A stretch of 64,000 nt of DNA from Blastobasis lacticolella (lineage: Eukaryota; Arthropoda; Insecta; Lepidoptera; Blastobasidae), in contig LR990045.1 in the NCBI GenBank assembly GCA_905147135.1, forward strand, positions 18,452,173 to 18,516,172. Reading direction: 5' to 3'. The position numbers were made by a program, and so were the translations under genes. Each line of letters begins with the position of its first letter. Position 1 is the stretch's first letter. The notes below the pieces were generated by a model. It searched no databases. It was given only the letters and a program-made list of their open reading frames with translations, and had not been told where the DNA came from. Positions 45,575 through 55,346 of this stretch are shown piece after piece.

Positions 45575-45789
45575 TGAACAAACCCCAAAATTTCCCAAAA
45601 ATAAAACAATTTAAATAAGGTTCAAAATAGATAATTTATTACAAAAACTAAATTCTATATATAATTTGTATGCGACAACTTGCTACCGCGATGTAGATAG
45701 TACACAAATTTGTAACAGCGCCATCTAGTGGCAATAGTTGGTACTACATACTATATCACCTTTATCTTCACTGTTTAGTCGTCTGAACA
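45575..45789 (-). repeat. 5' LTR of the BEL/Pao element (215 bp)
   Basis: On the minus strand it starts TGTTCAGACG next to the ATGGA duplication and ends TTTGTTCA, followed by the primer binding site. It includes an AATAAA-like word (ttttgtaataaattat). Confidence 0.85.
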
Positions 45790-46150
45790 TCCATAGTGGC
45801 CACAGCAGCTTGAAAATAATAACAAACAATGAAAATAAATTTGAAATTACGTTATTTATCTGTCAGTTTGACAGAAATCTCGTGATAAATATCGACTAGA
45901 TACTAGACGCTCGATATATATCGCACGATAGTTGATACGGATCGTAGATTTCTGGATTTTCGGAAATCCTGTGATCCGTATCACGATTCGTGATACTCTA
46001 GGCTACACACTCGATAAATATCGTGATACTGCGTGAATCACGATATATATTGTGTGTGTAGTATCCGCTAAACGCAATTCTTGCAGTTTCACATTGCACT
46101 TGGATTTTCGAGTTATTTTCCATAAGTTTGAGGAAAAAATATTGAAAATT

Positions 46151-47008
46151 ATGGCTTATCGGAAAACGTAAGTATTTTAACTATAATATAGCACAGAATA
46201 TTGGTTTTTGAGGTAATCTATATGTAGAAGTATAAGTATTCATGGTATAATTACGTTTGTGCAAAATATAAAAAGTAAAGTGTGACATGGAGTGTTTATT
46301 TGGATTGTTCCAATATTTGAGCACTAGGAAGATACATACATGTATAATACAGATTGTAACAAAAGGTGTACTTATATTTTAGGTGGTTCTTAGGGACATA
46401 AATCTGGACAAATTTCACTATGTATCCTATTTGATCAGAGCAACTTTATTTTTGACTTTCCCATACGTTTTGTTCCGGGAGATCACCTGATTTTTATGGA
46501 GAAGTGAAAAATAAAGTTGCTTTGATCAAATCGGTTTCATGGTAAAAGTTGTTCAGAATGATGTCCCTAACCGCCTAAAATATGACTAGACCTTTCTGTT
46601 ACATAACATAACATAGTGTCACGCCTTTTCTCATACGGGGCGGCAGAGGCACAACTGTGTCAGTTATTAAATACAAGTTCTGTTATGCTCTGTTTACCTT
46701 GCTATGACGATTTATTATGATTACTTTGTTACAGTTTATCTGTGAATGAAATCATATCACATCTGGAAGAAGAAGACGATGTTCTTGCCGCAGATATTTA
46801 CATCACACCCCCTTGTGGCAATAAAAGTGATGAAGATAGTGGTGACGAAGAGGGCTGTGACATAAATAATTTGTCGAAAAACCAACTTCTAGCTGAAGCT
46901 GAATTCAGAGCCACTGTATCATCGCAGTATGCCATAGATCTTGTGGATGATTTCTCAAATAATCAATTAGCCGAAGCCTCAACGAGTAACCGAAACGAAA
47001 ATGTATAA
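46151..47008 (+). pseudogene. piggyBac-type transposase, N-terminal exons only (unit B)
   Basis: Exon 1 is 46151-46167 (MAYRK plus two bases) with a GTAAGT donor. Exon 2 begins at 46735 after a TTACAG acceptor and restores the frame ([20 protein letters not shown]). The protein then has [22 protein letters not shown] and an [14 protein letters not shown] segment, the acidic N-terminal region typical of piggyBac-derived transposases in insects. The frame ends at a TAA after STSNRNENV, before any of the catalytic aspartates. What follows (47010-47240) is open in another frame but not recognisably piggyBac. The result is an N-terminal fragment of about 97 residues. Unit C carries exon 2 only, with a frameshift. 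Confidence 0.7.
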
Positions 47009-47229
47009 ACATAATTTAAAGGTATTATCATATTTATTAATATCTGCACATATTGGTGATATATTTTGTATCCAACCGGTATGTCTAGTATGTAAAATTA
47101 TATTAAAAAAATTATTTGACAACCACTCCATACTGGCGGTCGCTTTTACTAAGTTTATTGCTCTGGATACTGCGATTCCACCACGTGGTAAGTACGAACA
47201 AAATGTTTGCCATCATGACATCGATCTAT
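46660..47229 (+). repeat. Unit B, left part
   Basis: From tattaaatacaagttctgtt onwards this segment is nearly identical to 59686-60253. It is continued at 51840, after the inserted LINE. Confidence 0.9.
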
Positions 47230-47499
47230 ACAATACAATACAAAATCATTTATTTCTCTCAAAAAGGTAGGTAGGTACATTGTTATATATACACTTTATA
47301 CATTGTACATAGCATTCAAATCCTTATTGAGAGCTGGAGTCTGTAGTAGGTTAATGAAAACCTGTGTTACAGATCTCCAGGCTCCCAAACTCCTGCATCC
47401 CTTACAATTAAATATTTTCGATAATGTAATCAGAGCAATGTTTAAGCAAACAATCTTATGATGATCGAGAAAATAAAACAACAGTAAAAAAAATAAAAA

Positions 47500-47521
47500 A
47501 AAAGATGAAAATGAAAACCCA

Positions 47522-47555
<34 letters not shown>

Positions 47556-47590
47556 GTGTGTATGTGTGTGTGTGTGTGTGGTGTTTTTTG
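47500..47590. repeat. (TG)n/(TATG)n microsatellite in the LINE 3' region
   Basis: A run of tg and tatg units from about 47522 to 47582, just downstream of ORF2 on the minus strand. Open frames across it (runs of Cys/Met or Thr/His) are artefacts. Confidence 0.9.
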
Positions 47591-47621
47591 GTGTTTGTTT
47601 GTCTGTCTATATATGTTTATC

Positions 47622-50516
47622 TCAGGATACAATTGCGATAATTTTTTCTGTAGAATCATAATCAAGATTCCTCAGCCACGATGTCACAATTCTCCTACAC
47701 TCCAATATACACTTTGGATATATGTTTAGAATTTTATTTATTTTGTTGTAGATGTAGCTCCCGAGGAAATAAAATGTACGTTGGGCCAAGCTGGAACTGG
47801 TCGATACAGTGGAACAGACGGTGTAAGACCGGCGTGAGGTGGGCGGATTAGATAGGTCATAGGGGACATGACAATGAGTTCGCAGAGTAACCTGAAGTAT
47901 AAAAAGTTGACGCACTGAGAGAACGTTACATTTTCTGTAAAGTTCAAATGTAGGGAACCGGTATGGCAGTTTCCAGCCCACCTTTAGAAGCGCCCTCTGG
48001 GCGCGTTCAAGCTTTAGTAAATAGGTTTTATCACATCCACCCCATGAGTCAACACAGTAAGATATTAAAGACTGTGCGAGGGCGAGGTACACCGTTCTTA
48101 GTACCTTGACATTAGCGATATCACGAAGTGTTTTAAATATAAATATTAATTTACGTATTCTGGCTGCTAGCCCGTCAATATGCGTGTGGAAGGAAAGAAG
48201 GTTATCAAGGCTGACCCCTAGGTACTTAATTGACCTAACACTAGAGAGCTCAGGACAACCGCACAGCCTGTTTATTGATAGATCTGAACAGGAGTGAGAA
48301 AATAGGGAGAATTCGTGAGGTGCAGGCAAACTCCTATTCGACAAAGAAAACGTCATAAACTTCGTCTTGTCTACGTTTAAAGTCAGCAGATTCTCGTCTA
48401 ACCAGTCCCGTACAGAGTTGAACCCAGTCTGAGCACAGTTGAATGCCGACTCCCAAGTTTCACCGTAGAATATCAGCGCAGTATCGTCGGCGTACGCAAA
48501 AATGGAGCCACCACTAAGCTTAAACTGACATAGGTCGTTAATGTAGATTAAAAATAATGTAGGACCGAGTACACTACCCTGAGGCACACCGCAGGAGATC
48601 CCCAGCTCATTACTTAACCTATCTCCAATCCTGACACGTTGCCGTCTATTCGAGAGATAACTCCTAAAAAGTTCAAGCTGAGAGCCTCTGATACCAATTG
48701 ACTCAAGTTTGGTAATAAGTGTTGGTACAGAGACAGTGTCAAATGCCTTTGCCAAGTCAAGGAATATACCTACCACTTTTTTTTTACTATCCAGGTGTGT
48801 AACAATGTTGGTAGTAAGTTTCAGTACCGCATCACTAGCAGAAATTCCAGAACGAAAGCCATATTGTGAAGGTGACAAAATTTTATTTTTTTCCAAATAT
48901 TTTACTAGTCTGTTGTTTATTAGTCTTTCCAAGATTTTAGAGAGACTGGGTAAGATTGAAATTGGTCTATAATTAGTGACACTGTCTCTGTCACCACTCT
49001 TAAATATTGGCGTGACAACTGCCACTTTGAAAGCGTCAGGAAAAGAACCCGACGAGAAAGCACGATTGCAGAGAAAGGTAATGGGAGGGGTCAGAACTTC
49101 CCTGTATCTTTTAAGGAATGCGGTTGACAATCCATCTAGACCAGTCGCGCAGTTGTCTCGAAGATTTGCAATTAAGCTTCCTACTTCAGCCTCATTAGTG
49201 TCCAGGAGTGCAAAAGAATATGGACAAGACTGAATGACACCTGTCCGCTGTCGCAAGTCGCCAGTTGGTTTTATCTTTTCAGCCAGTATTCTTCCTATGT
49301 TCGCAAAAAAGTGATTTACCCCATTAATACTGCGGTCTGGATCTCGAGTCGAAATAAGGGAATCTGCACTAGATTTCTGTTTAGCGGTATAAGTTATATT
49401 TTTTATAGCGCTCCAAAGACGTTTATTATTACCTTGTGAATCCTGAATCAACGCTCTATCATTTTCTATTTTTGTTTTCCTGAGTAGGGCGTTACAGAAA
49501 TTTCTATACCTGGTAAATGTTGTCCTAAGTATTATATCATCAGGCGATTTTTTTAATTTAGTATGTAGTTTATCCCTGTTTCGCAAGCATTTTAAAAGTC
49601 CTGTAGTCATCCAAGGCTTTCTTAATGAACGTCGGTTTGAAGCTGCTTTTAAGGTGGTATTGGCAGTTACAATTCCATTAAGAGCATTAGTAAAAAAATT
49701 AGTGGCTTCATTTATATCCGACATATTGTACAAAGGACTAAAATTAGTTTTTTGAAGTTCTCGTTCTATTGAGTCATAGTCGATTATTTTAAGAGTTTTG
49801 AGTTTGGGCAATGCATTATTTTTTTTATAGTTAGAGGTATATAAATAGACGGCCACAAAGGCAAACGCCGGACATTTTGTTTTTAAAATGATATGGTCCA
49901 AGCAAGATTGATTGTTACGTGTGGCCAATGTGTGCGCAGGAAGCATGCCGTGACAGGAAATAAGAGTTAGGTATTCCGTAGACCGAGAGTCGCACACGTT
50001 TTCAGAGATATCAATGTTCATGTCGCCTGTCAATATTATATTTTTATATGAAGAACATATGTTTAAATGTTCATTTAATGTGACCAGAAAATCATTAATA
50101 TTACGATTACTAGGTGGGCGATAGATAGATATTAAGACCGTGTCTGTACCTAAGATCATAGTGATACAGTTAGCGTCCTTTATCTTTGACTCAACAACGG
50201 TAACACAATGATGGCTGCGATAGTACACCACTACACCTTCATTTTGCGTGGAATGCTGTGATGTAGCAGTAAAGCTGTATCCATCGAGTGGGGGAATAGG
50301 GGGAGAATTCGCCAACCAGCACTCGGTAAGCACTATCACGTCCCACACCGTATCACTCCTGTCCAGAAGCGTAAGAAATCCGTTAAAGTTGCAATTAATA
50401 CTTCTAATATTTTGACATATAAGTTTTAAAGATGAACGGTGCGTTATTGATAAACTTTTACAGTCCTCGATCGTACAGGTAGCAGACTTAGCCACCCTAA
50501 GGTCATCAAGTTCCAT
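47622..50516 (-). CDS. LINE ORF2: endonuclease and reverse transcriptase, long open frame but endonuclease motif lost
   Basis: From ATG 50516 (MELDDLRVAK) an uninterrupted frame of about 964 residues. Endonuclease: LICQNIRSI (Asn), VLTECWL (Glu), ISIYRPPS, TGDMNIDI (Asp-x-Asn), CLDHIIL. The final S/T-D-H motif is absent: after CPAFAFVAVY the sequence goes directly to LYTSNYKKN, where the related protein at 39580-40674 has STITDH. Reverse transcriptase: NYRPISILPSLSKILERL, FLDLAKAFDTV (Asp), GVPQGSVLGPTLF, and FAYADDTAL near residues 675-685. The C-terminal region has an ISYCVDSWGG motif and SYIYNKINKILNIYP. The in-frame deletion probably abolishes DNA nicking while leaving the polymerase motifs intact. 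Length fits the family. Confidence 0.9.
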   Translation of the reverse strand: MELDDLRVAKSATCTIEDCKSLSITHRSSLKLICQNIRSINCNFNGFLTLLDRSDTVWDVIVLTECWLANSPPIPPLDGYSFTATSQHSTQNEGVVVYYRSHHCVTVVESKIKDANCITMILGTDTVLISIYRPPSNRNINDFLVTLNEHLNICSSYKNIILTGDMNIDISENVCDSRSTEYLTLISCHGMLPAHTLATRNNQSCLDHIILKTKCPAFAFVAVYLYTSNYKKNNALPKLKTLKIIDYDSIERELQKTNFSPLYNMSDINEATNFFTNALNGIVTANTTLKAASNRRSLRKPWMTTGLLKCLRNRDKLHTKLKKSPDDIILRTTFTRYRNFCNALLRKTKIENDRALIQDSQGNNKRLWSAIKNITYTAKQKSSADSLISTRDPDRSINGVNHFFANIGRILAEKIKPTGDLRQRTGVIQSCPYSFALLDTNEAEVGSLIANLRDNCATGLDGLSTAFLKRYREVLTPPITFLCNRAFSSGSFPDAFKVAVVTPIFKSGDRDSVTNYRPISILPSLSKILERLINNRLVKYLEKNKILSPSQYGFRSGISASDAVLKLTTNIVTHLDSKKKVVGIFLDLAKAFDTVSVPTLITKLESIGIRGSQLELFRSYLSNRRQRVRIGDRLSNELGISCGVPQGSVLGPTLFLIYINDLCQFKLSGGSIFAYADDTALIFYGETWESAFNCAQTGFNSVRDWLDENLLTLNVDKTKFMTFSLSNRSLPAPHEFSLFSHSCSDLSINRLCGCPELSSVRSIKYLGVSLDNLLSFHTHIDGLAARIRKLIFIFKTLRDIANVKVLRTVYLALAQSLISYCVDSWGGCDKTYLLKLERAQRALLKVGWKLPYRFPTFELYRKCNVLSVRQLFILQVTLRTHCHVPYDLSNPPTSRRSYTVCSTVSTSSSLAQRTFYFLGSYIYNKINKILNIYPKCILECRRIVTSWLRNLDYDSTEKIIAIVS

Positions 50517-50976
50517 GTTTATATCGTCGAGATTATGGAATTCCAATGTGTAGGTAGGATATCGGCAGATAACTAAGTTTGTTTACGTTTAAGTGTAGGG
50601 TAGTTTGCACTAAAAATACTTGTACGAAAGATACATTATAGCTGCGAGTTAGTATCATTATTCTGTGACTATGGTTCAAAATTACAACTTGAATTTTATA
50701 TTGTGGGTAGAATAACATTAAATTAGAAATTTTATTGATTACTGGATGCATGTTTTTTAGGCCATAAATTATGTTACTGCTTGCTAATATTGCGAAATAG
50801 TTAGCTGAGTGGCCGTCCGAAGAGTTGCGATAATGGCAGTGTGAGCTTGTATGTGTGTAAGAAATGACGTAAGATGTGTATGGGGTGTGATGTGTTGGAT
50901 ATGGGTTACCTCTCAATTTGGAAATATATACGTGTAATAAGACACTAACAATATTATGATAATAATTTAAATCTAG

Positions 50977-51839
50977 TCATTGTGTTTTCGTAACTTTTTT
51001 AAGATCCAGTTCAGTTTTTATCCAAGTTGGCGACGATTCTGCCGTTTTCTTAATGAAAACCTTGCCACGGTACGTCCAACAGCTGTTGCACTTATCTTGT
51101 TTTTGTAAATTTCGACCAAGGTAATAAAGGTGTTTTCCTTGGGCGGACAGTGATTCCGCGATGTAGATCGGTGTGGGTAATCCGTCCAATTTGAGGTGTG
51201 AAGAAGATAGTTGTGCCTTCTTGTTCAGTTTGTTGAAAGACCTACTGGCTTTCATGACATTTTCCTTAAGTACAACCGAGGTGAATTCCACTACAACCGT
51301 GCCGACAGAGAAACGGTCTTTGCTAGGCTTTTTCCTATAAATATTTTTGATTTCCGTGGGTCGAATAGGTTGATTTATAATATCTCCAATCGTGGTGAGT
51401 TTGGAACTAAGGATCTCCCAGTTTTCGGGTTCGGAAGGAGGCAAGTTGTTAATTTCTATCATAGCAGATCGCGACTGACATTCCAAATTGTCCATCCTAT
51501 TTTCCAGCTGGTTAATGCGAGTTTTTAGGTTGGAATTCTCTCTTTCCGATGCGTCCAGCCGCTCAACTAGCTCATCGTATTTTTGTGAGAAGAACGTAAT
51601 AGACTCCTGGATTTTAGAGTTTTGATCTAGTAAATTATTCATTGAGGAATTCAGAGCCTCGAATTTTAAGTTTTGAGTGCGCTCGAACTTCGCAAATAAT
51701 TTAGTCATTTCAGACATAAGTAAAGCGGGGTCGTTGTTGGGATTATCGTGCGAGTCTGCCTCCAATTGTCGTCGCGCCCTACGTGTCTTTACACCAGGGT
51801 CCTTTTTATTTGCTTCACTAGGTAGTGAGCTCAGTGCAT
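50977..51839 (-). CDS. LINE ORF1, coiled coil plus FP25K-like domain, N-terminally truncated
   Basis: The frame is open from the 5' junction of the insertion at 51839 to a stop at 50977 and has no ATG before an internal MSEMTKLF. The true start therefore lay upstream of this copy. A basic stretch (VKTRRARRQ) is followed by a long heptad-rich helix (FARK/FERTQNLKFEALNSSMNNLL... to ENRMDNLECQ), a likely coiled coil. The C-terminal domain has IYIAESLSAQGKHLYYLGR and NSCWTYRGKVFIKK, as in the ORF1 at 38379-39284 and in baculovirus FP25K. ORF1 proteins of this type bind the element RNA. The stop lies about 460 bp before ORF2. Confidence 0.8.
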
Positions 51840-52394
51840 GATCTATGGTTTGTTACTGCTTCACAACTTCACATCAACTTGAATATAATAACAAAAGGTA
51901 TTAAAATTATATAGAAAATAACGTCTCCATCGCCAAAGAGAAATAAATTAATAAAATTAACAAAACCAAAAGGTATGTTAAGAAATACATAATTCGTAGA
52001 CCATTTAAAATAATGGTCGCCTCCAAACAAACATAGTATCCTCTCTTTTTCAGAACATAATATAATGAATTGCAATAACATAAGGAGATTACATTAAAAT
52101 TTTAAATTAATGTTTCAACGACGAACAGTTGTTTGAAAAGGAATCGTAATAACCGTTAGTAAAAATATAACTATTCATCAGGGCAAGGCCCTACACACCG
52201 TCTAAAATCTCTTCTCCTTTTTTCGTGTCCTGAATACACCATCATATCGTTTTGAGATTGGTATCGTATTAATGATCAAACACCTGACTGTAAAGCTGTG
52301 TATAGCGTTGGATAGTTACATTATGTTACATTACATATGTGTAACTTTCCACAATACTGAAAGTTATAATTTTTGTTTTAATAACTATAGTCGT

Positions 52395-52625
52395 GGCCGT
52401 GTGGTGTCTGGCAGAATAAAATAAAATTAACCCCTTATATTAATGGGTGTCGTATAAGGCGACTGAAGTTTCCGAGTCAAAAGTTCTGGAGTCTTCATAG
52501 GTTACAAAATGAGCAGCAGCGTTTTAATTTCTATATATATAACCCTGTGATATTCAACTCACATGCCATGCGCGGAGATTATGGCAATAACCTCCCATCT
52601 CGAGGCTATACGTCCACCAGTGGAT
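52395..52625 (-). repeat. LINE 3'-end remnant within unit B (also 60802-61033)
   Basis: The words cgtggccgtgtggtgtctgg, gggtgtcgtataaggcgact and gaggctatacgtccaccagt, ending in gatgatgaa, have the style of RTE-type lepidopteran LINE 3' ends. No coding part remains. Confidence 0.5.
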
Positions 52626-52918
52626 GATGAATTATAGTCGTATTAAAATAATTCCGAATAAAGAACGACAAAGAAAGCGTGCAAATGTGGTAAATAAACA
52701 TAGAAAGGTCAAAGTCCAGCGAGTGAAAAGGACAGCGTATAGAACAACTATAATAACAATTAGTGCTTTCCTTATCACTCGCATTAGTCATCCAGGTACG
52801 CTAGCGCTCGTTAAATAAGCAGCGTTGCCGGTCTGGTTTACCAGTCGCTATTCGCCTTTGCTTACGAGTGCATCTAGTGATTGATTCGTTTCTTGTTTAG
52901 TAAAATACTTTTTTTAGA

Positions 52919-53633
52919 ATGTCTGCAAATTTTGAATATTTGAGGAACGACCGCCTGCAGTCATACTTGTACGAATTTGGCAATGAGAACGCAATGATGC
53001 GTTATGAAAAATATATGGCGAGTTGTGAGCGGGTAAGTTCTATTCTCTTTTATTTGTATTAATTCTCTTGGTTAAAAGTAAATTGTATTTTTTTAATCGC
53101 TAACTAGATATCATCAGAACAAAATTTGTTGCCATAATTATAACTTATGACATTCTTGGACATTTGACTATGGCGATTTACATGATAAACATTCATCATT
53201 GTCGGTTACCCTAACACTGCTTTTTTTATGTTGTGCATATTTTTCATTTTGAATGTATTTTAATCCTCATAATGTGATATAAATATGTACAAAATAACTA
53301 GCAATAAAAGTGCTGTTGTCTTTCTAGATTTAGATTCATTTTGACTTGTCGATTTATCGTTCCTGTAATTGTCGTCAGGCGGAGACATGGTTTAGCCGCT
53401 ACGAAAAGGTTCCAGCTGATCCGCCGCCATGTGGGAATTATCATTTAGTAGCTAAACCCCACCCGTACGAGGCTACAGTGAACATAAGACCATCGGATCC
53501 GTACTTTTGTGTGCCAGTCTTGGTACGCAAAAACAACGGATCAAAAACACCTGCTTCCGCTGAACCAGATCCGGATCCAAAGTTCTGCGTGCCAATTTTA
53601 GGACCCAGAACTTTTAGCGTTGAATTTCACTGA
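52919..53633 (+). CDS. Unrecognised small two-exon gene, copy B
   Basis: Exon 1 52919-53032 (MSANFEYLRNDRLQSYL..., 38 codons) with a GTAAGT donor; exon 2 53379-53633 after TCGTCAG, phase 0. The product is 122 residues and lacks a signal peptide. Pro-rich segments include VPADPPPCGNYHLV, and the two FCVPxL motifs of copy A are conserved. A GTAAGT donor follows the stop (53640), and a ctacag acceptor at about 53904 suggests a further, probably untranslated exon. That exon would contain MTTQPHPVHRVPGF in its longest frame. AATAAA-type words lie near 54390. Compared with copy A, five residues change in exon 1 and three to four in exon 2. It is almost identical to copy C. Function unknown. Confidence 0.55.
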
Positions 53634-55227
53634 TGATATGTAAGTATATTCTTACTACAATTTTTCATTTGTTTGTTGATTTTAAAATGTTTGTGTATAT
53701 TAAACATTAATTATATTTTGGAATATAGTACAAAAAACACTATGTAGATGTAAATGCGTAGTAACTATTTATTGTTTATTAAATAATTTATTTTTTAATA
53801 CAAGACATAAAATCAGTAATGTTAAATATATTTTTGATTCTGTTGTAAAATTCTAATTTGGAGATTATTGCATTGACTTTTATATTTTTATTTTTATCTA
53901 CAGGTGAAAATATGGCTGATATGGCAGGCACTGTTGACCATGGCCATGACTTAGTGATGACGACACAGCCACACCCTGTGCACAGAGTCCCTGGTTTCAG
54001 GGCATATGTGCCATAATGGCACAAAAACATCTCCATGATCGTCGAAACCAAGCAGCGGGCGTAAAGACCTCGAGGAATTCTTATCACCATCACCGCCACC
54101 ATCACAGTTCCAAGTATTATCTTCCGCTATTTCAAATACTAGGCCCTATATTATTGAAGTCTCTAGTTCCTTTTATAACATATCCTTTTAAAACAATTTA
54201 AAATTCTATTTCTTTCTATATATTGCCCTACTAGTATTTCCCTAGAACATTCTATAACGAGCAGTGTAGTATTATTATTTAGTGTTAGTAGTAATATTTC
54301 AGCGATATTTTTGTAAAGCTTTGTTTTTTCTTAATATTTTGATAGTTACTGTGTTAAGTCTTAATATTTTTGTAATAAGACTATTAATAAATTTGTATCC
54401 TAATTTTTTAATTTTCACTTATTTAAATTTATTATACATACATATCCAAGCGTGGGTGCCAGGGAGTTTTTTGACACACATGATACTATAAGTGTCAAAC
54501 TCCTACTCGACTCCTACCTAACCAGGTATATGAGCCTCTTTGATACCTCTATATTTTGTGGCATTTGCCTTATTAGCCATGGAACATTACAGGAAAATTT
54601 CTTAGAACAGAGAATAATCGAGTATATTTTTCTTACACTATTAACAAATACTTTGTTGTTAGTTGTAGAATAGACTTCAAATCAATTCATATTCCTAACA
54701 AAGCACACGACAACATAATAATCTTTAGCTAGCGCTTTTTGTCACGAACAGTTAAACAGAAGTGTGTGAAAGTGTGGAAATTAGGACAGATGTCAGAATG
54801 AGGTGAACAGTAGGTACTAAATATATTTACATACAGTCAAAAACTATTTAAAGTCCCGTCTTGCTACCATCGTCTACCAATAGGAAGAGATAGTTCATCT
54901 CAACATTAACGTATGATGACGGAGTTGGATTTGGGTTGGTAAGAGTATGTGACGGTTTATCTCAATAGTCATCTAAGGGACAATATAAAGGAGAAAAGAA
55001 CACTTATTATGACATAACTTTAATAGTTAGACATATACTGTCACGACACTTTTTGTAGATAATTATGTGTTCTGCAAAGTCGTAGTACATTATTTTGTTC
55101 TATCATCAATAGTTTTCGCAGCACACGCGATGTAAGGAATTGTTTGGGTATTTTTTTACACTTTGGGTTACATTATTGGAGTTTTATTAATGATCTGTAA
55201 ATGTTTAGAAAATATTATATAGCCTAT

Positions 55228-55346
55228 GTCACCCGGGGATAGTGTAGCTTCCCAACGGTGACAGAATTTTTGAAGCCTATTCAATACAAACAAACAAACA
55301 AACAAACAAAAAATCAAACATTTCCTCTTTATAATATTAGTATAGA
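55228..55346. repeat. Dispersed lepidopteran repeat tail (also 63633-63742)
   Basis: The wording cacccggggatagtgtagct through caaacaaacaaacaaacaaa to cctctttataatattagtat is a familiar lepidopteran repeat end. The acaa repeat is shorter in unit C (one caaacaaacg instead of several). Confidence 0.55.

Larger units (their letters stand above)
41593..45789 (-). mobile_element. BEL/Pao LTR retrotransposon, internally deleted, with 5-bp target duplication
   Basis: Minus orientation. The 5' LTR is 45575-45789 (TGTTCAGACG to TTGTTCA). It is followed immediately by a primer binding site starting TGGTCCTTCGAGAA at 45574. A long gag-pol region ends abruptly at 41651, where the sequence jumps to the last 58 bp of an LTR (41593-41650), identical by eye to 45575-45632. 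TCCAT lies directly outside both ends (41588-41592 and 45790-45794), the 5-bp duplication expected of BEL elements. Integrase, RNase H and most of the 3' LTR are deleted. Confidence 0.88.
37844..46068. mobile_element. Outer DNA transposon with GCGGATACTACACACAC inverted ends, filled by two retrotransposons
   Basis: The left end GCGGATACTACACACACGAT and the right end (TGTGTGTAGTATCCGC) are inverted copies. Both ends carry sub-terminal repeats of atatcgtgat and cacacgata words (37844-37960 and 45890-46068). Removing the LINE (about 38170-41335) and the BEL element (41593-45789) leaves roughly 0.9 kb, so the original element was probably small and non-autonomous. A remaining open stretch from 41458 (MTDKACVAILSISIKK) could be transposase debris. 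The flanks (ccaaag / taaacg) give no clean target duplication, so the superfamily is undecided. Confidence 0.6.
47230..51839 (-). mobile_element. CR1/Daphne-like LINE inserted in unit B (4610 bp, 7-bp target duplication)
   Basis: GATCTAT occurs at 47223-47229 and at 51840-51846, and the uninterrupted sequence is present in unit C at 60247-60253. The 3' end is at the left, with a short (ttgta)-type tail on the minus strand. ORF1 and ORF2 follow in the usual order. At the 5' end ORF1 runs open into the junction without an ATG, so the copy is slightly 5'-truncated. Confidence 0.93.

Noticed and set aside
47456..47729. Cys/Met-rich and His/Thr-rich frames over the TG microsatellite
   Set aside because: Pure repeat translation.
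54016..54201. His-rich 61-codon frame (also 62424-62609 and reverse at 17171-17356) as a separate gene
   Set aside because: It lies in what looks like the 3' exon of the two-exon gene unit, starts within it, and shows no family motif; it could equally be UTR.
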